Origin: Ruminiclostridium josui JCM 17888
Lineage (GTDB): Bacteria > Bacillota > Clostridia > Acetivibrionales > DSM-1351
Direction: 5' to 3'
DNA: 64,000 bases
Assembly: GCF_000526495.1 (NCBI RefSeq)
Contig: NZ_JAGE01000001.1
Coordinates: 3,170,001-3,234,000 of the forward strand
Part shown: one piece after another, positions 42,497 to 51,814 of the stretch
How positions within the stretch are numbered: position 1 is the stretch's first letter
Layout of the letters: each line of letters opens with the position of its first letter
The notes under the pieces: model-generated
The model's input: the letters and a program-made list of their open reading frames with translations, nothing else
What the model was told of the DNA's origin: nothing
Database searches by the model: none
Translations under genes and position numbers: made by a program

Positions 42497-43006
42497 ATGA
42501 GCAAATCAAAAAAATTATTTAGAATTGTTCTTTCTATGATTTTGGCAACGGTAATGGGGTTATCTTTTTCTGTAAGTGCTGCGAGCGTTGCAACTAATGC
42601 GAGCGTACACGACATTTATTATACCGTTTATAATGAAAAAGGTGAAATCGTTAAAGAAGGATTAATTCCGGCAATAGGTGCAAGATATACCTGGTCAGGT
42701 TCAATTACCCTGGATAATGGTTGGTACACAGCATTTATGCAACCAGGACCCAGAGGTTTTTACGTTACCAAAGACACATCCATGTCGTTTTCTTATACAT
42801 TAAACAGAAATGCTACCATCGAATATTATTTTTATCAAAATTCTACTTCAGACACAACACACCCAAATACTTGGAAGTCTGGGACAAAGAAGGCATCCAG
42901 TGCTACTATAACGTATACCGCTGACAAAACAAATTATTATTTTGTAGGTATTACTAACGCTTCCTCAGATAGTATAACAATATCCAACGTTTCGTTTGTG
43001 TTTTAG
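42497..43006 (+). CDS. Small secreted protein of unknown function
   Basis: The 169-residue protein has a classic signal peptide: KSKKLFR, then a hydrophobic core, with cleavage after SVSAA near residue 29. The mature part of about 140 residues is rich in Thr, Ser, Tyr and Asn and predicted beta (ARYTWSGSITLDNGWYTAF, SFSYTLNRNATIEYYFY). No family is recognised. AGGAGGTATAAC precedes the ATG. It has its own downstream terminator and is probably monocistronic and exported. Confidence 0.8.
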   Translation: MSKSKKLFRIVLSMILATVMGLSFSVSAASVATNASVHDIYYTVYNEKGEIVKEGLIPAIGARYTWSGSITLDNGWYTAFMQPGPRGFYVTKDTSMSFSYTLNRNATIEYYFYQNSTSDTTHPNTWKSGTKKASSATITYTADKTNYYFVGITNASSDSITISNVSFVF

Positions 43007-43106
43007 CACTGAAGATACATAATTATTTTCTTGGTTGTGGCTTCATTTATTGTTTTCGGTGTCATTGTTAATCGGATGTAGTATTTATCATAAAGTACAA
43101 GCAAGT

Positions 43107-43156
43107 AAAAGAACGAAGGTATTTTTGATTATATAAAATATGTTCGTTCTTTTTTA
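43107..43156 (+). terminator. Rho-independent terminator
   Basis: AAAAGAACGAA (43107-43117) and TTCGTTCTTTT (43143-43153) pair and are followed by more T, about 100 bases after the small secreted protein gene. Confidence 0.75.
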
Positions 43157-43204
43157 TTACTTTATGAAACAATAAATAAGATTTAACTGAATACAGGGAA
43201 AAAG

Positions 43205-43324
43205 TTATTATTTTCTGGTGTTGATATTGATAAAATAGAGGATGGAAAAATCGTTGAGCATGGAGGTGCGACAAATACCTTTGAAACTTTGTTTGAAGAG
43301 AATATAATTCAATCTACTCCGTAA
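43205..43324 (+). pseudogene. C-terminal fragment of a SnoaL-like / ester cyclase-type protein
   Basis: The frame reads DKIEDGKIVEHGGATNTFET and ends QSTP. The pattern DGKIVEHGGA-NTFET is a typical C-terminus of SnoaL-like NTF2-fold proteins. There is no start codon or upstream part, so about 40 codons of a lost gene remain. Confidence 0.5.
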
Positions 43325-43508
43325 AGTTTGATTTAAACATTACATAATTACTTAGTATTGCGTATTTTGCTTTTTTATATTAAATTAACTGATTAAGTGT
43401 TAATAATTTTATAGATTCAATTGAGCTGCACTTTTGTGAAGGTAACCGTACATTCAGTTATTAAATGGTGTGCGGTTTTATATTGCCCATTTTTAGAACG
43501 CTAGCGAT

Positions 43509-43628
43509 ATGAACTATGAAATCTATATTCGTACAACATATGGTGTATATGAAGTTAATATTTATGCGACTACAGGCCAGATATTAAGAGTTGAAAAGAG
43601 GATGATTAAAAACGAAATAGTGCGGTAA
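43509..43628 (+). pseudogene. PepSY-like C-terminal fragment
   Basis: This 39-codon frame has YEIYIRTTYGVYEVNIYATT followed by GQILRVEK, resembling the final beta-hairpin of PepSY domains. There is no ribosome binding site or signal peptide, so it looks like a remnant. Together with the preceding fragment it marks a decayed stretch (43157-43737) with no intact gene. Confidence 0.4.
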
Positions 43629-43737
43629 ATGTTGAATCTTGACATAGAAATATACCAAATGTAGTATTAAATTACATGAAACAAGGATTATATTTTCTTA
43701 AGCCGATAATTCTAATACTGCGATTGGAGAATTTAGC

Positions 43738-44436
43738 ATGAAAATTACGATGATACATGGGCAAAACCATATGGGAAGTACTTATCATATAGGCAAGCTA
43801 TTGGCAGATAAGCTTGCAACGGAGGATGAGATTACAGAGTTTTTCTTGCCAAGGGACTTGAATCATTTTTGCAAGGGCTGCTACCAATGTATTGATGATG
43901 ATACAAAATGTCCATATTACAAGGAAAAGCGGAGCATTATCGACGCTATGGAAAAGGCTGATATGTTTATTTTCACTACCCCAAACTATTGCATGGGTCC
44001 ATCTGCATCAATGAAAGCTTTTCTTGACATGATGTTTACATATTGGATGGCACATTGTCCTAGAGAGTGGATGTTTAGAAAGAAAGCAGTTGTTATTTCA
44101 ACTGCTGCTGGAGCAGGAACCAAGCAGGCAATTAAGGGCGTGACAAGGTCTCTCTTTTATTGGGGTGTTCCTTTTATAAAAAGCTATGGCATTAACGTAC
44201 AGGCCATGAACTGGGCTGGCGTGAAGGCGGATAAGAAAATAAAAATCGAAAAAGATATGAATAAGTTTGCCCAAAAGGTGGCACGTGTTAAAAGGCCAAG
44301 AGCAAGTATAAAGACAAAATTTATATTTTTTATTATGGCGAACATACACAAAGCCGGATGGGATTCTTCTCCTGTCGAAAGGAAGTATTGGGAGGAACGG
44401 GGGTGGCTAAATAAGGAGCGACCTTGGAAAAAATAG
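43738..44436 (+). CDS. Flavodoxin-fold FMN reductase family protein
   Basis: This 232-residue protein of the NADPH-dependent FMN reductase / flavodoxin-like superfamily has the N-terminal phosphate-binding loop IHGQNHMGSTYHIGKLLA. A Cys-rich segment CKGCYQCIDDDTKCPYY follows, resembling iron-sulfur flavoproteins though without the full cluster spacing. The second flavin-binding segment is IFTTPNYCMGPSASMKAFLD. The C-terminal 60 residues are basic and hydrophobic and may contact membrane. It stands alone, 640 bases ahead of the polyketide cluster, and whether it serves that pathway is unknown. Confidence 0.75.
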   Translation: MKITMIHGQNHMGSTYHIGKLLADKLATEDEITEFFLPRDLNHFCKGCYQCIDDDTKCPYYKEKRSIIDAMEKADMFIFTTPNYCMGPSASMKAFLDMMFTYWMAHCPREWMFRKKAVVISTAAGAGTKQAIKGVTRSLFYWGVPFIKSYGINVQAMNWAGVKADKKIKIEKDMNKFAQKVARVKRPRASIKTKFIFFIMANIHKAGWDSSPVERKYWEERGWLNKERPWKK

Positions 44437-44498
44437 AAGACAAGGAATTGATACCAATAAAACGATAATAATGCATAAATTGTAAATACAAATAAATA

Positions 44499-44527
44499 TT
44501 GACAATTTATATATATTTACTTATAAT
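44499..44527 (+). promoter_or_regulatory. Perfect-consensus sigma-A promoter upstream of the polyketide cluster
   Basis: TTGACA (44499-44504), a 17-base spacer and TATAAT (44522-44527) form an exact consensus promoter pointing at the cluster. The predicted transcript would start near 44534 and have a leader of about 545 bases before the exporter start codon. Confidence 0.7.
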
Positions 44528-45079
44528 TAGTAAGTAAAAATGTAACTATAAGTCATATTTCAAAAATAATGTATTAAAATGAAAAATATGGTATAAATAT
44601 TGTCGCAAATATTATATACTTGAATAATTATAATAAGGATTAATTCAAAATTAATTAGGTATTTACAGAAAAAAGATATAAGTTAAAAACCCATAAGTCA
44701 TACAACTTCTTGGCGGGAGCAGATGACTTATGGGCTAGTTGCATAATAGCTTTATGCTATTTTGCATTGCTATTTTATTATACCACTAATATGTAGAAGT
44801 GTATAGGTACTATATTTACAAAAGGCACTTATTAAATGCTAATTGCTGATGGGGCATTTTAGATAAACAAAGCCCTTTTCCGAGCTTCTAAAACTGCGCA
44901 AATTTCCGCAACAGCGTATATTTCATAAATGAACTTTATATTTGGCTTAATCAGTAACAATTTAGTCATTACCAAATAAATTTTCAATTTATTTAAATCA
45001 ATAAACATAGAAGGATAAAATTATTTCATTTTAATTTATGTAATAGGTAAACACTTATAAGTATAAGGGGGAGTTCATT
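44528..45079 (+). promoter_or_regulatory. Long 5' leader of the polyketide cluster with strong hairpins
   Basis: This roughly 550-base region holds no open frame of note. CCCATAAGTCAT (44690-44701) and ATGACTTATGGG (44723-44734) are perfect 12-base complements around a 21-base loop (ACAACTTCTTGGCGGGAGCAG). GCATAA/TTATGC (44743-44759) follows with a T-rich tail, so the second hairpin could end transcription early. The layout suggests conditional termination or a protein/RNA binding site, but it matches no riboswitch class that I can identify. Confidence 0.45.
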
Positions 45080-46786
45080 GTGGAGAATATCGGAGGATAC
45101 AATAATATTCGTAACAGCAGTGAAGAGAAAATTCCAAAACGTCACTGGATTTCGTTAACAGTTATACTTGCTGCTGTATTTATGGATCTTTTGGACAGTA
45201 CCATAGTAGGTCTTGCTATCCCTGTAATTCAAAGAGATATCGGTACAAGTCTTGCGCTTATGCAATGGGTAATAGCAGCATATTCAATTTCATTATCTAT
45301 TTTACTTATAGTTGGTGGCAGATTAGGAGATATTTTTGGCCGTAAGCGTATTTTTTTAATAGGAGTTGCGGGATTCATTTTAGCTTCAGCCGTGTGTGGT
45401 TGTGCACAAAATTCTATAGTGCTCATTGGAGCCCGTGCTATACAAGGGGCAATGTCAGCGATGATGATACCCCAGGTACTATCAATTATTTATATATTAT
45501 TTCCGGCTAAAGAAAGAGGAATAGCTTTGGGAATATATGGAGGAGTAGTTGGTTTAGCTACTATAAGCGGTCCGCTAGTTGGTGCATTTTTAATTCAGGG
45601 AAATATTTTGAATCTTGGATGGAGAGCTATTTTCCTAATTAATATACCAATAGGTATTGTTACTTTAATATGTACTATGATATTTATTCAAGAATCAAAA
45701 TCTTTGAAAGCAATGCGTATGGATATATTAGGAATTGTAATTGCTACTGTTGGTTTATTGCTATTTATTTATCCTCTAATTCAAGGGGAAGAAGCCGGAT
45801 GGCCTATTTGGTCTTTTCTGATGATACTAATGTCAATTCCCATATTTGTAGCCTTTGCTTTCTATGAAAAACATGTAACCAATAAAACAGGATCTCCTCT
45901 GGTTGTTGTAAGCTTGTTCAAACAAAAACAGTTTGCTGCAGGACTTCTTGTTAATTTATGTGTATTTTCAGCAATATCTGCTTTTTTCTTTACTTTTGGG
46001 GTGTATTGGCAGATAGGAATGGGCTTTTCAACAAAAAATGCTGGTTTGACCACATTGGCTTGGTCAATAAGTGTAATGTTAATTTCTGGAAAATCTGTTA
46101 AGCTTGTGAATAAATATGGAAGAAAGTTGATTCGAGCGGGAGTGGTTATATTAATCATAGCTATGGTAGGTATGATTATTACTATATTTGCAAAAGGAAA
46201 AGAAATAGGGTCTTGGAATATGGTTCCGCTGATGATAATTGGTGGATTAGGAAGTGGATTGATATCTCCAGTGCTTACTAATATCATTATTGGATGTGTT
46301 AAAAATGATGATGTTGGATCTGCATCTGGAATTATCAATACTATAACACAAATGGCCAATGGAATAGGCGTAGCTTTGGTAGGAGTTGTCTTTTTTGGCG
46401 TGTTGGTAAATCAAGCAAACATAAGTGTTGAAAAGGCTATTCCAAATATACAATCCGAATTTCATAATATAGGTATACCAGCAAAGCTACAGGATGAACT
46501 TATTAATGATTTTAGGGTCACATTTTCTGAAGGACTTTTTGAAAATGATACTCAACGCTCTATTTCTTGTGTCAAACAGCTAGATAAAGCAAAATCAAAT
46601 AATCAAATATCAAATGAAATGAAAGATTCAGTATTAAATGTAATCAAAAAAGAATATAACCACCACCGTAAGCTTTTGTTCAATTTATCTTTCAAGTATG
46701 CACTTGTTTTTGTATCTATAGTTTTTTTAATAGCTTTCTTTCTAATTACCTTACTTCCTGGTAAACGTATAGGGATGCAAATTTGA
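45080..46786 (+). CDS. DHA2-type (EmrB/QacA) MFS exporter, 14 membrane segments
   Basis: This 568-residue drug:H+ antiporter begins with a membrane-1 motif (FMDLLDSTIVGLAIPVIQRD), motif A-like GGRLGDIFGRKRIFL, and motif C GGVVGLATISGPLVGAFL, all typical of the 14-helix DHA2 subfamily. An extended loop of about 85 residues precedes the last helix. The start is GTG 45080 behind AAGGGGGAG. It is the first gene of the polyketide operon and most likely exports the product or gives self-resistance. An alternative role as a general efflux pump cannot be ruled out. Confidence 0.9.
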   Translation: MENIGGYNNIRNSSEEKIPKRHWISLTVILAAVFMDLLDSTIVGLAIPVIQRDIGTSLALMQWVIAAYSISLSILLIVGGRLGDIFGRKRIFLIGVAGFILASAVCGCAQNSIVLIGARAIQGAMSAMMIPQVLSIIYILFPAKERGIALGIYGGVVGLATISGPLVGAFLIQGNILNLGWRAIFLINIPIGIVTLICTMIFIQESKSLKAMRMDILGIVIATVGLLLFIYPLIQGEEAGWPIWSFLMILMSIPIFVAFAFYEKHVTNKTGSPLVVVSLFKQKQFAAGLLVNLCVFSAISAFFFTFGVYWQIGMGFSTKNAGLTTLAWSISVMLISGKSVKLVNKYGRKLIRAGVVILIIAMVGMIITIFAKGKEIGSWNMVPLMIIGGLGSGLISPVLTNIIIGCVKNDDVGSASGIINTITQMANGIGVALVGVVFFGVLVNQANISVEKAIPNIQSEFHNIGIPAKLQDELINDFRVTFSEGLFENDTQRSISCVKQLDKAKSNNQISNEMKDSVLNVIKKEYNHHRKLLFNLSFKYALVFVSIVFLIAFFLITLLPGKRIGMQI

Positions 46787-46848
46787 AATATAAGGTCATA
46801 GTTTTTAATTCAAATTCAATATTTTTATCATTATAATAGGGGGCTAAT

Positions 46849-48885
46849 ATGATTGAATCAGGATATAAAGATGTATTAAATATTGGCGAGGCGTATTTCA
46901 GTTCAAAGTATAACTCTCTTGTTGATGTCTTAAGAGAAGGAGCTGAGAAAACCCCTGATTCTGTAGCAATTACATATTTAGTAGACGGAGAAGAAGTTGA
47001 AGAAAAATATACATTTTCAGAACTGGATGCATTGGCAAAACGTCTTTCATTAAAAATTTTAGATAACTGCAAATCCGGTGATAGAGTAGTTCTATTTTCA
47101 GAACGCTCAGTAGATGTATTTTTATATTTTATTGGCTGTCAATATGCCGGAGTAGTTGCTATACCAGTTGCTCCACCTTTGGGTGAGAAAGCAGAGAAGT
47201 TGCTAAAGGATATTGTCATTGATTCACAAGCCGAGTGTATATTAACAACAAACATTATGCTTTCGAACATAGAACATATTATCGGACAATTAAAATCTTA
47301 CGGGTGCAAGTATATCATTTCTGGTGATGAAATTGAGGATTATGATCCAATTATGTGGAATGACCCTCAAATGGAATTGGACACTATAGCAAGCATATTA
47401 TATACTTCGGGGTCCACTGGCAAACCTAAAGGTGTTATGCAAACAAATAAAAACCATTTAACCAGTGCGGATGCTTTTATGGAAGCATGGATGCCAATTA
47501 GTTCTCAAAGAACATTAGTTTCTTGGATGCCTTTACATAATGCCTTTGGACTAAATGTTGCAACGGTTAATTCACTTTGCCATAAATTCAATGTAGTATT
47601 ATTGCCTTATACAAGTGTAGTTATAAACCCTATTTTGTGGCTAAAGGCTATATCGAGATACAAAGCTGATTACTCGGGTACTATTAACTTTCTGCTAGAA
47701 CTTTGCTGCAAGAAAATCACAGACGAACAATGCATCGGTCTTGATTTAAGCAGCTGTATAACAGTTTTAAATTCTGGTGAGAAAATTCGTGTTGATACAT
47801 ATAATAAATTCTGCAATAAATTTAGTAAATACGGGTATAGGCCCGAAGCTTTAAAGAACCTTTTAGGCTCTACTGAAACATTGAATTTAACATTTGGATG
47901 TGGTCTTGTTATTAAATATTTAAACAAAAAGAAAATAGGGGAAAATCTGGTTGGAATATCCACTGTTGACGGACCGGAATATAAACAGGTGGTAAGTGCC
48001 GGGAAAGTCAATAGGTTTGCAAAAGTTGAAATAGTTAACCCAGATACAAGAAAATTATGTAAAAAAAATGAAATAGGTGAAATTTGGGTAAGAAGTAATA
48101 CCGTAGCAAAAGGATACTGGAATAGTGACAAAAAAACTATAACGGAATTATTAAATGCGTATATAGCGGATACAGGAGAAGGTCCATTTTATAGAATGGG
48201 TGATATGGGGTTTTTCTATGAAGGTCAATTGTATTTAACAGGTAGATGTAAATCAATGATTATTGTAAACGGAAAGAATTACTATTTAGATGATATTGAT
48301 GAATTGATAGGCCGTTCTCATCCTTTTCTTAGCACAGCAGCATGTACATCCTTTGTTGTAGATGAAATAGATGATAAAGAAAGGCTTATAGTAGTATGTG
48401 AAATCAATGAAAATAACTATACAGAAAATGATTTGCTAAAAGTAACTGAGTCTATACAAAATAAAATTTATGGGGCTTTGGAAATTCCAGTTTACTCAAT
48501 AAATTTAGTTAAACCTGGGGAGATAGAAAGGTCACCAACAGGAAAAATGTTGAAGAATTCTACTAAGGAAAAATTTCTTAATAACAGGATGAATATAATT
48601 TATTCATGGAAAGAAACATCAAGTGACGAATATTCGTCTGATTCGCAAACAATACAAGATATCGAAAATAAGATTAAATTAATTATCAGCCGCCTCTCTG
48701 GTAGATCACCTGAGAATATAAACGTCCAGACTCCAATTGCTTCTAATGGTCTTGACTCAATAAAGTTGTTGGACTTTTCTAATGAAATAATTAAAACTTT
48801 TAATATGAAAATTGTAATGGCTACACTTTTAAAGTGTGAAAATATAAAATCGCTATGTGAATATATTCAAAAAAATATTAGCTAA
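46849..48885 (+). CDS. Fatty acyl-AMP ligase-like enzyme fused to an acyl carrier protein
   Basis: This 678-residue, two-domain loading enzyme has an ANL-family adenylation domain at 1-575, with the ATP loop ILYTSGSTGKPKGVMQ. Its other motifs are SWMPLHNAFGLN (the FAAL-like counterpart of SWLPLYHDMGL), FYRMGDMGFFYEGQLYLTGR, and the A10 region SPTGKMLKN with the catalytic Lys. A phosphopantetheine carrier domain follows at 595-678, with attachment Ser637 in NGLDSIKLLDF. It would activate a carboxylic acid as acyl-AMP and load it onto its own carrier, providing the polyketide starter. The acid cannot be predicted. AGGGGGCTA precedes the ATG. Confidence 0.88.
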   Translation: MIESGYKDVLNIGEAYFSSKYNSLVDVLREGAEKTPDSVAITYLVDGEEVEEKYTFSELDALAKRLSLKILDNCKSGDRVVLFSERSVDVFLYFIGCQYAGVVAIPVAPPLGEKAEKLLKDIVIDSQAECILTTNIMLSNIEHIIGQLKSYGCKYIISGDEIEDYDPIMWNDPQMELDTIASILYTSGSTGKPKGVMQTNKNHLTSADAFMEAWMPISSQRTLVSWMPLHNAFGLNVATVNSLCHKFNVVLLPYTSVVINPILWLKAISRYKADYSGTINFLLELCCKKITDEQCIGLDLSSCITVLNSGEKIRVDTYNKFCNKFSKYGYRPEALKNLLGSTETLNLTFGCGLVIKYLNKKKIGENLVGISTVDGPEYKQVVSAGKVNRFAKVEIVNPDTRKLCKKNEIGEIWVRSNTVAKGYWNSDKKTITELLNAYIADTGEGPFYRMGDMGFFYEGQLYLTGRCKSMIIVNGKNYYLDDIDELIGRSHPFLSTAACTSFVVDEIDDKERLIVVCEINENNYTENDLLKVTESIQNKIYGALEIPVYSINLVKPGEIERSPTGKMLKNSTKEKFLNNRMNIIYSWKETSSDEYSSDSQTIQDIENKIKLIISRLSGRSPENINVQTPIASNGLDSIKLLDFSNEIIKTFNMKIVMATLLKCENIKSLCEYIQKNIS

Positions 48886-48953
48886 ATTCTCAAGACGATG
48901 AATATTTGATTCAAATATATTATCAAAGTTTTTTACTAAATTGAGGGGGAAGA

Positions 48954-49187
48954 ATGAACACAATAATAATAAATAAAGAACTCTGCATTGGTTGTAAAAT
49001 CTGTTTTAAATCATGTTTTATCGATGTAATAAAATGGGATAATTCAGCTAATAAACCGATTGTAAAATATCCTAAAGAATGTGTACAGTGCGGATACTGT
49101 GAAATTAACTGTCCAAAACGAGCCGTTAAAGTTGAACCGGACTATGGAAGTTATTTATTCCCACGTGAGAATATTAATGAAATGTAA
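48954..49187 (+). CDS. 2x[4Fe-4S] ferredoxin
   Basis: This 77-residue ferredoxin has two clusters: CIGCKICFKSC (residues 11-21) and CVQCGYCEINCP. The N-terminal half is separated by an insert (FIDVIKWDNSANKPIVKYPK), as in AprB-like and related ferredoxins that serve AprA/fumarate-reductase-like flavoproteins. GAGGGGGAAGA precedes the start. It is directly upstream of such a flavoprotein (13 bases between them), so it most likely passes electrons to or from it. Confidence 0.92.
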   Translation: MNTIIINKELCIGCKICFKSCFIDVIKWDNSANKPIVKYPKECVQCGYCEINCPKRAVKVEPDYGSYLFPRENINEM

Positions 49188-49200
49188 AAGGAGATAAATC

Positions 49201-50943
49201 ATGCTGGATATGACGAAAACAGATATATTAGTTGTAGGTGGCAGCCTTGCAGGTATATCAGCGGCTATAACTGCAAAGGAGGCATTTCCTGAATTAGAAG
49301 TTTCCGTTGTCGAAAAGTATACATCTGGCTATGCCGGCAAAGCAAATAGAGGCGCAGGAATTATGTTTATGATGGGTAATTCTGATCCGGAAGACTTTGT
49401 AAAATATCATATTCATCATATCGGAGATTATTTGAATGACCAAAATGCATTAAGAAAATATGCTATGTCCCTTGATGAAGGGGTAAGGCTACTAGATAAA
49501 TGGTCGAATGGTAAAATTTGCAAAAACAAAGAAAACTCTTTTAAAACTTTAAAGTGGTTAGCTCAAATAACCGGTACTGATGAATACGGAAAAAGAACTT
49601 TTGATGAACCGGAACATTTCCCTTGGACATTGGTCGCTATTGAATTAGACTTTATGCTAAATGTATGCCGTTATGCAAGAAGTGTGGGAGTCAAAATTAT
49701 TGATAGAACAGGAATTGTTGATCTGCTTAAAGATGGTGACAGGATCAGCGGTGCAGTAGGATACAATATAGATACACAAGAACAAATAGTATTCCAAGCC
49801 AAGTCTGTTATACTTGCGACTGGTTCACAAAATTATCGCATAATGCCTATGTGGTCGCCTGGACGCGGGGAAGGAATGGCAGCAGCTTTCAGAGCAGGTG
49901 CACAATTTAGAAATTGTGAGTTTGGATCCTTCTATAATTGGACCTCCCTTGATAACTTTGAATCTGACATGGGCGTTGAGTTTGCTTTATTTAATGATAA
50001 AGGTGAAAATGTAGGGGAGCCTCATACAAGAGGAGAGCATCCGGATGTAGATCAAAATTCACTTGCTGAATGGTATAAACAGATGCGTGACGGCAATGGA
50101 CCTATGCATTACCGAATGGAGTTAAATCCATTGATGCCATACTTAACTTCAGTTCTAGGATCTGATTCTTTTTATGAAAGACCATATGCTGACCGTTTTT
50201 GGAACAATTTATTTTTTAATGCATTTTCTCAACGCACTAGCGACGAAGTAATTCCGGGCTTTATAGGTGAGTTCTCTGGTCTTCAGGTTGATATGAATAT
50301 GGCAACTACAATTCCGGGATTATTTGCAGCAGGGGATATATGCTATGGTGGTTCCGCTGTAGCTGGAGCAGTACCACCACCTCCGGGACGTGTTAGGGGG
50401 AGTGGGTTAGCTTTTGCTCAATACTCAGGGCGTATTGCAGGGCTAAGTGCTGCAGAATATACTTCTGTCGAAAATTATGGAAATATTGATGAAATTGCAG
50501 TTGCACAAATCGATATGCGTTTTAAGAAACCTTTATCACAAAATGGAAATATAGAGGTTATGGATTTTCTTCCGGAAATACATAAAGTTATACAGCCCCT
50601 TGGAAACAGTTTATATCGTAGTGAAGAAAGAATTTTGGCTGCTTTGAAACGAATTCAAGAGCTAAAATTAAGGACATCAATGTTAAAAGCCGAGGACGCA
50701 CATCAATTATTTGGATGTAATGAAATTGAATCAATGCTGATTTGTGCAGAACTTTTCTTTACCACTTCATTATTAAGAAAGGAATCCAGAGGATGGTTTT
50801 TAAGAGAAGACTATCCTGAGAAATTAAATAAAGTTAAATGGTATACAGCAAAGAGTATAAACGGAAGTCTTATAACTGACGAGATGGAAGTACCATTTGA
50901 GAACTATAAATATAAACCTGAAAACATAGGGGGAAATACATGA
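49201..50943 (+). CDS. FAD-dependent oxidoreductase, fumarate reductase / AprA-like
   Basis: This 580-residue flavoprotein of the succinate dehydrogenase/fumarate reductase/AprA superfamily has the FAD-binding ADILVVGGSLAGISAAITA-type motif at 8-22 (here TDILVVGGSLAG). It also has YAGKANRGAGIMF, the internal VILATGSQNYRIMPMWSPGR, and the FAD-terminal VPPPPGRVRGSGLAFAQYSG. Homologues reduce conjugated double bonds or act on sulfur compounds. In a polyketide operon it may reduce an enone or ring, with the upstream ferredoxin as electron partner. AAGGAGA precedes the ATG. It overlaps the next gene by 4 bases. Confidence 0.85.
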   Translation: MLDMTKTDILVVGGSLAGISAAITAKEAFPELEVSVVEKYTSGYAGKANRGAGIMFMMGNSDPEDFVKYHIHHIGDYLNDQNALRKYAMSLDEGVRLLDKWSNGKICKNKENSFKTLKWLAQITGTDEYGKRTFDEPEHFPWTLVAIELDFMLNVCRYARSVGVKIIDRTGIVDLLKDGDRISGAVGYNIDTQEQIVFQAKSVILATGSQNYRIMPMWSPGRGEGMAAAFRAGAQFRNCEFGSFYNWTSLDNFESDMGVEFALFNDKGENVGEPHTRGEHPDVDQNSLAEWYKQMRDGNGPMHYRMELNPLMPYLTSVLGSDSFYERPYADRFWNNLFFNAFSQRTSDEVIPGFIGEFSGLQVDMNMATTIPGLFAAGDICYGGSAVAGAVPPPPGRVRGSGLAFAQYSGRIAGLSAAEYTSVENYGNIDEIAVAQIDMRFKKPLSQNGNIEVMDFLPEIHKVIQPLGNSLYRSEERILAALKRIQELKLRTSMLKAEDAHQLFGCNEIESMLICAELFFTTSLLRKESRGWFLREDYPEKLNKVKWYTAKSINGSLITDEMEVPFENYKYKPENIGGNT

Positions 50944-51773
50944 AAGAAAAACAGCTAATTCCGATGACCCAGGAAGAACAAAAAAAGCCTTATGCTAAAT
51001 ACTATAAAACTCAATTAGCTCAACCCAATATGGAGCAAATAGAGCAACTAAACAAAGGTCCCATGAACCCTCGCAAAGCACTTTATCCTGAAAATATGGA
51101 TGAGTTGTTGAAGATGGGATACATGGAAGTCGAAACCGGATATTGTATTTTGGAAAATGGCGCAGGATATGTGGCGACAAATAATAAATTTCCAGGTTGC
51201 ACAATAGAAATGATACAGTGGTGGTATGCATGGCATACTTTAGAAGGCTTGCGTTATAAAATATGGAATCCATACGGTCACCAAACTATTGCTATTTCAG
51301 ATGAACATAGAGAGAAAATAAAAAATCCCAATATACCGTTAGAAGAAAAATCGCAGGGAGTAATACATTTCGAAGTTGAGGATATTGGAGCAGGGCCCCA
51401 GGACGTAGTTATTCATTTCTTAACACACAGAGAATTAGGAATTACTAAAGCATTGGATACTTCTAAATCAACGATAATAGGTGGTTATGGCATAATAGAA
51501 AGCCGTGATAATAACTATGGGAAAAGTCAGGGCAAAATGCCGGTTATAATGATTCATAATTTTCGTGAAACCGAATATGGTGTAGAGTCTAGAACAAGAT
51601 TTTGGTTAGGATATAGGATAAACAAAGGTATTCCAATGTTAGTACTTCCCAAAGATGTTGTGATACCGGTTGAAGCACCTATGGGGCTTGCATTTAATAA
51701 TGTTCAAGAGTTTTCACATCTCTCATCTTTTTTACCTGATATTTATAAAGAATTTGGTAATTTACCACTGTAG
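50940..51773 (+). CDS. PhlG-like (diacetylphloroglucinol/phloretin hydrolase family) protein
   Basis: This 277-residue protein matches the PhlG family, zinc enzymes that cleave a C-C bond between an acyl group and a phloroglucinol ring. Recognisable segments are MIQWWYAWHTLEGLRYKIW, NPYGHQTI, GVIHFEVEDIGAGPQDVVIH, and the C-terminal QEFSHLSSFLPDIYKEF. From memory of the family, a C-terminal HxxxE supplies two metal ligands. Here the corresponding residues are Asn253 and Glu257, so one ligand may be lost. The start overlaps the flavoprotein stop (ATGA), so the two are co-translated. It may act as hydrolase, in the reverse (acylating) direction, or as a cyclase. Confidence 0.75.
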   Translation: MKEKQLIPMTQEEQKKPYAKYYKTQLAQPNMEQIEQLNKGPMNPRKALYPENMDELLKMGYMEVETGYCILENGAGYVATNNKFPGCTIEMIQWWYAWHTLEGLRYKIWNPYGHQTIAISDEHREKIKNPNIPLEEKSQGVIHFEVEDIGAGPQDVVIHFLTHRELGITKALDTSKSTIIGGYGIIESRDNNYGKSQGKMPVIMIHNFRETEYGVESRTRFWLGYRINKGIPMLVLPKDVVIPVEAPMGLAFNNVQEFSHLSSFLPDIYKEFGNLPL

Positions 51774-51814
51774 TAACCAGATAAAAGATTATTATGTCTA
51801 TAAGGAGAAGAAAA

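Noticed and set aside
44690-44760. T-box leader
   Set aside because: No AGGGTGGNACCGCG-type T-box sequence and no aminoacyl-synthetase or amino-acid gene follows.
45862-46359. 165-codon minus-strand frame
   Set aside because: It is antisense to the MFS exporter and has no start signal.
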